Shown piece after piece: positions 33,251 through 37,958 of a DNA stretch of 37,958 nt. This DNA is from an uncultured Oscillospiraceae bacterium (GTDB lineage Bacteria; Bacillota; Clostridia; Oscillospirales; Oscillospiraceae), in assembly GCA_905235655.1 (NCBI GenBank), contig CAJOMA010000001.1:1-37958 (forward strand), read 5' to 3'. The notes under the pieces are model-generated. The model worked only from the letters and a program-made list of their open reading frames with translations, was not told the origin of the DNA and searched no databases. The first letter of the stretch is position 1. Each line of letters begins with the position of its first letter. The position numbers were made by a program, and so were the translations under genes.

Positions 33251-33334
33251 AATATTCCTCCATGCAATAATCCGTTTGCGTCGTCGTATCTGTCTCCGAT
33301 CAATTTTATTTCTTAATTGATTATAACAATTCGA

Positions 33335-33364
33335 TTGGACTTTGCAATAGAAATCTGCTATACT
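33335..33364 (+). promoter_or_regulatory. promoter of the reductase operon
   Basis: TTGGAC (33335-33340), an 18-bp spacer and TATACT (33359-33364), about 35 bp before the short leader frame. Confidence 0.75.
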
Positions 33365-33399
33365 TTCATTAGAAAACAAAAACACGGGAGGAGAACACG

Positions 33400-33438
33400 A
33401 TGAAAACGCTGATTGCGTTCTTTTCCGGAGCGGATTGA
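33400..33438 (+). pseudogene. flavodoxin start-stub (12 codons)
   Basis: With GGGAGG in front, the frame MKTLIAFFSGAD stops at once. The first nine residues are the usual beginning of a flavodoxin (compare MKKILVAYFSASG at 35870). It looks like a flavodoxin gene deleted except for its two ends, or a short upstream frame with a regulatory effect. The aldo/keto reductase begins 14 bp later. Confidence 0.5.
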
Positions 33439-33451
33439 GGAGGAAAACGGA

Positions 33452-34585
33452 ATGAAACAAGACAGATTCTTTTCGGAGATTCACGGCAACTTCGGCTTTG
33501 GCTGCATGCGCCTGCCGATGAAAAACGGCGAGGTGGACTATGCGCAGTTCTGCGCCATGGCGGACGCCTTTCTCGACGCAGGCTTCAACTATTTCGACAC
33601 CGCCCACGGCTATCTGGGAGGCAAATCCGAAACCGCCATCCGCGACTGCGTGGCAAAGCGCTATGACCGGAGCCGCTTTCTGCTGACCAATAAGCTCACC
33701 GATCCTTTCTTCAAAAAGCAGGAGGACATCCGACCCTTCTTCGAGCGGCAGCTTGCGTGGTGCGGTGTGGAGTATTTCGACTTTTACCTGATGCACGCGC
33801 AGGATCACAACAACTATGAAAAGTTCAAGCGCTGCAGGGCGTATGAGACGGCTCTGCAGCTCAGGCAGGAGGGGAAGATTCGGCACTTCGGCATCTCCTT
33901 CCACGACAAGGCGGAGGTGCTCGACCGCATTCTCACCGAGCACCCCGAGGTGGAGATCGTCCAGATTCAGTTCAATTATGTCGATTACGAAAACGACGCC
34001 GTGGAGAGCCGCAAGGTCTACGAGGTCTGCGAGAAGCACGGCAAACCCGTCATCGTCATGGAGCCGGTCAAGGGCGGCAGTCTGGTCAACCTTCCTGCGC
34101 AGGCGGATCGGATTCTGCGCGAGCTGAACGGCGGCTATTCCAACGCCGGCTACGCGCTCCGCTTTGCCGCAAGCTTCCCCAACATTGCGATGGTGCTCTC
34201 CGGCATGAGCGCCATGGAGCAGATGGAGGACAACCTGTCCGCCATGCGGGACTTCCGTCCGCTGGACGAAACGGAATGCGCCGCCATTGATCAGGTCTGC
34301 GAAATCTTCCGCGCACAGAATCTGGTGCCCTGCACCGGCTGCCGCTACTGCGTCGACGAGAACCAGTGCCCGAAGAACATTCTGATCCCCGACCTGTTTG
34401 CGGCTCTCAATGCGCACGAGACCTTCCACAACTGGAACACGGGCTTTTACTACAGCGAAATCCTCACCTCGGGGCACGGCAAGGCTTCTGAGTGCATCAA
34501 ATGCGGCAAATGCGAGCACGTTTGTCCCCAGCACCTTCCGATTCGCGACCTGCTGCAGCAGGTTGCAGAAACCTTTGAGCACTGA
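33452..34585 (+). CDS. aldo/keto reductase with C-terminal iron-sulfur domain
   Basis: About 377 residues. The TIM-barrel part has GFGCMRLP, FNYFDTAHGY (Asp and Tyr of the catalytic set), LLTNKLT (Lys) and DFYLMHAQDH (His). The C-terminal part adds two ferredoxin-like Cys clusters, CTGCRYC with a later CPKN, and CIKCGKCEHVCP. This fusion is common in anaerobes and suggests electron transfer between NAD(P)H or substrate and ferredoxin. GAGGAGG before the ATG at 33452 fixes the start. First full gene of a run with the alcohol dehydrogenase and flavodoxin; substrate unknown. Confidence 0.9.
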   Translation: MKQDRFFSEIHGNFGFGCMRLPMKNGEVDYAQFCAMADAFLDAGFNYFDTAHGYLGGKSETAIRDCVAKRYDRSRFLLTNKLTDPFFKKQEDIRPFFERQLAWCGVEYFDFYLMHAQDHNNYEKFKRCRAYETALQLRQEGKIRHFGISFHDKAEVLDRILTEHPEVEIVQIQFNYVDYENDAVESRKVYEVCEKHGKPVIVMEPVKGGSLVNLPAQADRILRELNGGYSNAGYALRFAASFPNIAMVLSGMSAMEQMEDNLSAMRDFRPLDETECAAIDQVCEIFRAQNLVPCTGCRYCVDENQCPKNILIPDLFAALNAHETFHNWNTGFYYSEILTSGHGKASECIKCGKCEHVCPQHLPIRDLLQQVAETFEH

Positions 34586-34683
34586 GCGCGGTAAAAGACG
34601 ATAATTGCAGGAGGAGTACTAAAGCATTTACGAGCTTTCGCTCGTCGGACTGAAAAAATCTTGAATTAACGGAGGAAATGGAA
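34586..34683 (+). other. spacer with second ribosome-site-like motif
   Basis: Contains GGAGGAG at about 34611 followed by no start codon in range, and a small acgag/ctcgt hairpin. Possibly the scar of a deleted small gene in this operon. Confidence 0.3.
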
Positions 34684-35850
34684 ATGCTCGGAAATTTCAG
34701 CTACAAAAACGCAACCAAGCTCTATTTCGGCGAGGACTCGCTGCAGTACCTCAATGAAGAGCTGCCCAAGTACGGAACAAACGTCGTTCTCATCTACGGC
34801 GGCGGCTCGATCAAGAGGAGCGGGATTTACGACGCGGTGAGGAAGCTGCTCGCCGAAAACGGCAAGAACGTCGCCGAGGACGCGGGCGTTATGCCGAACC
34901 CGACGGCGGATAAGCTGCGCGAGGGCGTGAGGATCGCCCGCGAGCACAAGGCAGACCTCCTGCTCGCCGTGGGCGGGGGCTCCTGCTGCGACTACGCCAA
35001 GGCGGTATCGGTCTCGGTCAACTGCGACGAGGACCCGTGGGAGAAGTATTATCTCCGCTTCGAAGAGCCGACCTGCCGGATCGTCCCCGTCGGCTGCATT
35101 CTCACGATGGCGGGCACCGGCTCCGAAATGAACGGCGGCGCGGTCATTACCGACCATAAAACGCACCAGAAGATCGGCCACGTCTTCGGCGAGGAGGTCA
35201 TGCCGAAATTCTCGATCCTCAATCCGCGCTTCACGATGAGCCTTCCGAGGCGTCAGATGGTCGCCGGTATCTACGACATTTTCAACCATATCTGCGAGCA
35301 GTATTTCTCCGGCGAGGACGACAACGTCAGCGATTACCTCGCCGAGGCGCTGATGAAATCGGTCATCCGCAATTCGCTGATCGCCATTGATCATCCCGAG
35401 GACTACGAAGCGCGCTCCAACCTCATGTGGGCGGCGACGTGGGCGCTGAATACGCTGATCTCGCGCGGAAAGACCACCGACTGGATGGTGCACATGCTCG
35501 GTCAGGCGGCGGGCGGCTACACCGACGCGACGCACGGCATGACGCTTGCGGCGGTATCGCTCCCGTATTACAGACACATCCTGCCCTACGGGCTTGCGAA
35601 GTTCAGGAGATTCGCCGTTGAGGTCTGGAACGTCAGTCCGGAAGGCAAGACCGACGAAAAGATCGCAAACGACGGACTTGCCGCGCTGGAAGCGTGGATG
35701 AAGAAGCTCGGCGTCACACTGACGCTCTCCGAGCTCGGCGCGACCGAGGACATGATCGAGGGCATCGCGGACGCGACCTTTATCCTCGACGGCGGATACA
35801 AGGTCCTGACGCGGGACGAGGTCGTAAGCATTCTGAAAGAAAGTCTCTAA
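34684..35850 (+). CDS. iron-containing alcohol dehydrogenase (BDH/YqhD type)
   Basis: About 388 residues of the type III alcohol dehydrogenase fold. The N-terminal NAD(P)-binding half shows LIYGGGSIKRSG and LLAVGGGSCCDYAKA. The C-terminal half carries the metal ligands in MVAGIYDIFNHICEQYF, TTDWMVHMLGQ and YTDATHGMTLA. It reduces aldehydes to alcohols, in the group of butanol dehydrogenases. Two ATGs lie six bases apart: 34678 is only two bases from GGAGG, 34684 is eight bases away and preferred. In line with the aldo/keto reductase before and flavodoxin after, it fits a redox or detoxification operon. Confidence 0.92.
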   Translation: MLGNFSYKNATKLYFGEDSLQYLNEELPKYGTNVVLIYGGGSIKRSGIYDAVRKLLAENGKNVAEDAGVMPNPTADKLREGVRIAREHKADLLLAVGGGSCCDYAKAVSVSVNCDEDPWEKYYLRFEEPTCRIVPVGCILTMAGTGSEMNGGAVITDHKTHQKIGHVFGEEVMPKFSILNPRFTMSLPRRQMVAGIYDIFNHICEQYFSGEDDNVSDYLAEALMKSVIRNSLIAIDHPEDYEARSNLMWAATWALNTLISRGKTTDWMVHMLGQAAGGYTDATHGMTLAAVSLPYYRHILPYGLAKFRRFAVEVWNVSPEGKTDEKIANDGLAALEAWMKKLGVTLTLSELGATEDMIEGIADATFILDGGYKVLTRDEVVSILKESL

Positions 35851-35869
35851 TCGGAAAGGAAGCATTAAA

Positions 35870-36346
35870 ATGAAGAAAATTCTTGTCGCGTATTTTTCCG
35901 CGAGCGGCGTCACCAGAAGGGTCGCCGAAAAAATGGCACAGGCTGCAGGCGCGGACCTGTTTGAGATCGCGCCTGAACAGCCCTATACCCGCGCCGACCT
36001 GAACTGGATGAACAAAAACAGCCGCTCCACGCTGGAGATGCAGGACAGAGACTGTCGTCCCGCCATGGCGGCAGCGCCGGACGTCGCCGGATATGACGTC
36101 GTTCTTGTCGGCTTCCCCGTCTGGTGGTACCGCGAGCCGTCGATTATTGATACGTTTATGGAGAGCACGGATTTCACCGGAAAGACCGTCGTGCCGTTCT
36201 GCACGTCGGGCGGCAGCGAGCTGGGCGACTCGGCGCAGAATCTGCAGAAGCTCGCGCCAGGCGCAAGGGTGCTCGACGGCAGACGCTTCCGCTCGTCAGT
36301 TACTGCGGAGGAGCTCAAGCACTGGGCGGAGGCTTCCGTCCTTTAG
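35870..36346 (+). CDS. flavodoxin
   Basis: 158 residues. The FMN phosphate loop is VAYFSASGVTRRVAEK, the first isoalloxazine loop contains GFPVWWYREPSI, and the last has FCTSGGSELGDSAQN. This is the flavodoxin_4-like group common in gut Firmicutes, an electron carrier, possibly for the reductases upstream. AAAGGAAG precedes the ATG. Note the flavodoxin stub at the operon start (33400), which suggests the operon once had two. Confidence 0.9.
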   Translation: MKKILVAYFSASGVTRRVAEKMAQAAGADLFEIAPEQPYTRADLNWMNKNSRSTLEMQDRDCRPAMAAAPDVAGYDVVLVGFPVWWYREPSIIDTFMESTDFTGKTVVPFCTSGGSELGDSAQNLQKLAPGARVLDGRRFRSSVTAEELKHWAEASVL

Positions 36347-36410
36347 CCAGACGCGGGAACGCTCGCAGTACGGACGCGCGACGGCAAAGGTAAAACCCGC
36401 GCTTGCCGTA

Positions 36411-36439
36411 TTGACAAACTGCGGTTTTTACGGTAGGAT
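36411..36439 (+). promoter_or_regulatory. promoter of the lar-associated operon
   Basis: TTGACA (36411-36416), 17 bp, TAGGAT (36434-36439). Strong match, about 160 bp ahead of the first start codon, leaving a long leader. Confidence 0.82.
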
Positions 36440-36445
36440 ATCAGT

Positions 36446-36597
36446 ATCATGCAGGCACGAAGCCTGCAAAATGCGCTGAAGCGCTTGCTGCGAGCATTTC
36501 CATATGTGCGTTATGAAGGCGCACGGCTTTTCTGCAGAGAAGCGCCGTGCGCCTTTTTGCGCGTTGCATGCAAAAATCACAATCGGAGGTACATACA
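36446..36597 (+). promoter_or_regulatory. structured leader, candidate riboswitch
   Basis: About 150 nt. A 6-bp hairpin (36451-36456 with 36462-36467), a helix AAATGC/GCATTT (36469-36474 with 36494-36499) around a GCGC hairpin, and a GTGCG segment near 36506-36510 can compete with the terminator stem. A terminator follows, then the ribosome site. Upstream of larB, nickel or cobalt sensing (as in NiCo riboswitches) is a natural guess, but I could not match the consensus. Confidence 0.55.
36518..36558 (+). terminator. intrinsic terminator in the lar leader
   Basis: A 9-bp outer helix (36518-36526 with 36545-36553), a 2-nt bulge, a 6-bp inner helix with TGCA loop, then TTTTT. It is placed between promoter and first gene. 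Confidence 0.85.
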
Positions 36598-37011
36598 ATG
36601 GCATGTTTTCTTGTTCCGGCTGCTGAAGCAGTCCTCACTACGGTTGCCGCAAAGGTGATCAAGTCCAAAGAAAAGGAAGAGACCGTCAGCGTTTCCATGC
36701 CGGACGGCACGGTTGCGGAAGCGATCCGGACCCCCTTTTCCACCAAGCTGGGCTGGCTGAACAAGCTGCTCTGGGGCGGCTCTGCGCTGCTTGCGTTTGA
36801 GCACGTCTGGCACGGAGAGGTCGTACCGTTTTTCCCGTTCCTGACGGCGGTTAAAAACGGTGAAACGACTGAAATGCTCGCGGAGATGAGCAGCGCAGGC
36901 GTTATGATGGCTGTGATCGTCACCGCCGCGTGGGCAGGCATGCTCGCGGTATCCGCTCTGATCGAGAAGAGATCGCTCCGCGCCGCCGCCCCTGGCAGGG
37001 AGGAAGCGTGA
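36598..37011 (+). CDS. small membrane protein, lar-associated, unknown
   Basis: 137 residues. It begins MACFLVPAAEAVLTTVAAKV, then a cytoplasmic stretch, a helix near LNKLLWGGSALLAFEHVW and another (SAGVMMAVIVTAAWAGMLAV, about 98-117). CGGAGG lies before the ATG at 36598. The conserved-looking Cys3, His and acidic residues near the membrane could touch metal, but I recognise no family. Its stop touches the ATG of the next membrane protein and larB follows, so a role in nickel supply or in the lactate racemase/nickel-pincer pathway is a context inference. Confidence 0.7.
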   Translation: MACFLVPAAEAVLTTVAAKVIKSKEKEETVSVSMPDGTVAEAIRTPFSTKLGWLNKLLWGGSALLAFEHVWHGEVVPFFPFLTAVKNGETTEMLAEMSSAGVMMAVIVTAAWAGMLAVSALIEKRSLRAAAPGREEA

Positions 37012-37332
37012 ATGACGCTGCTGACGACGGCGTTTGCGGCGATCATCTGCACGATCGTCTGGTACAAAAATGCGCCGAAGAGCGAAATGAAGGTCGGGAT
37101 TCTTTGCTGGCTGTTCTGGGGCGCGTCGCTCATGTGGCTCGTCGACGCCATCTTTGAATACGCAGAGCTCGGCGCAGCATACTTTACACCCGCTCCCGCC
37201 GACATGCTCAACGATCTCTTCCTCAGCTTGTCCGTCGTTGCCCTGGGGCTGATCATCTGGCTTGTGATCCTGCTGATCAAGGACCCCAGAGGCGTGATCA
37301 AGGCGGCGCTTTTCAAAAAGAAGAATCAGTAA
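37012..37332 (+). CDS. small membrane protein, lar-associated, unknown
   Basis: 106 residues with three membrane helices: LLTTAFAAIICTIVWY, VGILCWLFWGASLMWLVDAI and LFLSLSVVALGLIIWLVILL, ending in a basic tail. GGGAGG in the end of the previous gene serves as ribosome site and the genes abut. No family recognised; it may form a complex with the preceding protein. Confidence 0.75.
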   Translation: MTLLTTAFAAIICTIVWYKNAPKSEMKVGILCWLFWGASLMWLVDAIFEYAELGAAYFTPAPADMLNDLFLSLSVVALGLIIWLVILLIKDPRGVIKAALFKKKNQ

Positions 37333-37341
37333 ACACGAACG

Positions 37342-37378
37342 AGAGCGGGAATGCTTTTTCGGCAGACCCGCTCTTTTC
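37342..37378 (+). terminator. hairpin before larB
   Basis: An 8-bp stem AGAGCGGG/CCCGCTCT (37342-37349 with 37367-37374) followed by TTTTCTC. It may end part of the transcripts before larB. Confidence 0.7.
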
Positions 37379-37398
37379 TCAACAGACAGGCAGGTACT

Positions 37399-37958
37399 AT
37401 GAAAACAGAAATCAAAAGCCTTCTGGAAGGCGTTAAAAGCGGCGCGATATCGGTAGACGACGCGCTTCTGAAGCTTAAGAAGGAGCCGTATGAGGACCTC
37501 GGGTTTGCAAAGGTCGATATGCACAGAAGCATTCGGCAGGGCGAAGCGGAGGTCATTTACGGCGCGGGGAAAACGCCGGAGCAGATTATGGGCATTATCG
37601 CCGCCATGCGGAAAAACGGGCAGGAAAGAATCCTGATCACAAGGCTCTCGCCCGAAGCGGCGGAAAAGATCGAGACAGCCTATCCGCTCGCGTACCGAAG
37701 CGACGCGCGCATCGCCATGCTCGGAAAGACGCCGCCCCATAGCGGGATCGGCACGATCGTCGTCGCAACGGGCGGCACGAGCGATATCCCCGTCGCCGAA
37801 GAGGCGGCGCTCACGGCGGAGTTTTTCGGCAACGACGTCGTGCGGCTCTATGACGTGGGCGTTGCGGGACTTCACCGCCTGCTTTCGCATACCGACGAGA
37901 TCATGCGCGCTTCGGTGATTGTCGCCGTCGCGGGGATGGAGGGCGCGCTTGCAAGCGT
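37399..37958 (+). CDS. larB: LarB, nickel-pincer nucleotide biosynthesis carboxylase (partial)
   Basis: The first 186 codons; the gene runs off the window. The start MKTEIKSLLEGVKSGAISVD and EDLGFAKVDMHRSIRQGEAE are typical of LarB, and the C-terminal PurE-like part begins with IGTIVVATGGTSDIPVAEEA. LarB carboxylates and hydrolyses nicotinic acid adenine dinucleotide, the first step to the nickel-pincer cofactor of lactate racemase; LarC and LarE would be expected beyond the right edge. GGCAGG precedes the ATG. A hairpin and two membrane-protein genes lie upstream. Confidence 0.9.
   Translation, partial: MKTEIKSLLEGVKSGAISVDDALLKLKKEPYEDLGFAKVDMHRSIRQGEAEVIYGAGKTPEQIMGIIAAMRKNGQERILITRLSPEAAEKIETAYPLAYRSDARIAMLGKTPPHSGIGTIVVATGGTSDIPVAEEAALTAEFFGNDVVRLYDVGVAGLHRLLSHTDEIMRASVIVAVAGMEGALAS

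Noticed and set aside
33251-34582. In-frame upstream extension of the PrsW-like gene to 684 codons
   Set aside because: The extension is antisense to the aldo/keto reductase and crosses a clear promoter; GGAGG and ATG at 33250 mark the real start.
36577-37890. Minus-strand frame of 437 codons over the lar region
   Set aside because: Opposes three supported plus-strand genes, including larB, with promoter and ribosome sites.

Overview
The window reads as chromosome of a fairly GC-rich member of the Clostridia, probably of the Oscillospiraceae type. The signs are strong AGGAGG ribosome sites, NHLM-type peptide exporters, S-layer-homology (SLH) surface proteins, Tn4451-family debris and a lar (nickel-pincer) locus. 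I ran no database search; family calls come from motifs read by eye.

Layout. (1) 1-371: hairpin-rich spacer, then a tRNA-Ala(GGC) gene. (2) 326-15363: a 15-kb integrative element in the 3' end of that tRNA, bounded by an exact 46-bp direct repeat (326-371 and 15318-15363). It carries integrase, excisionase, a P4/D5-type helicase, a zinc-ribbon protein and decayed Tn4451-type genes (serine-recombinase tail, TnpV), but no relaxase that I can see. It has two cargos. The first is an AT-richer RiPP module, 4884-7839, with a five-repeat CX3D precursor, a radical SAM/SPASM maturase, an MDR oxidoreductase and a TetR regulator. It is bracketed by 175-bp direct repeats that begin and end at the stop codons of its outer genes. 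The second is a TetR / MMPL transporter / heptad-repeat secreted protein set. (3) 15364-15885: the displaced tRNA terminator and the tail of an older integrase. (4) 16001-32401: a divergent surface and export locus. Leftward run an NHLM HlyD-like protein, a C39-peptidase ABC transporter and a second NHLM ABC transporter; a four-helix-bundle gene with inverted-repeat borders sits between the two transporters. Rightward run an SLH-anchored subtilisin, a 53-residue double-glycine peptide and a 2982-residue SLH protein. Both arms start from a nearly symmetric back-to-back promoter. (5) 32528-36346: PrsW-like protease, a flavodoxin stub, and an aldo/keto reductase, iron alcohol dehydrogenase and flavodoxin run. 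(6) 36411-37958: a structured leader with a terminator, two small membrane proteins and the start of larB, cut by the window end.

How the genes may work together. In region 4 the C39 transporter is the expected machine for cleaving and exporting the small GG peptide. The subtilisin and the giant protein would be secreted and held at the cell wall by SLH domains, so this looks like one envelope system of peptide, protease and scaffold. In the RiPP module the CX3D repeats match the substrate pattern of freyrasin-type ranthipeptides, in which a radical SAM enzyme joins each Cys to the Asp four residues later. An unusually short leader, no visible RRE and a mobile setting make this version worth testing. 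Other notable regulatory structures are an attenuator-like leader at 8574-8785 and a pseudoknot-capable segment at 3593-3721.
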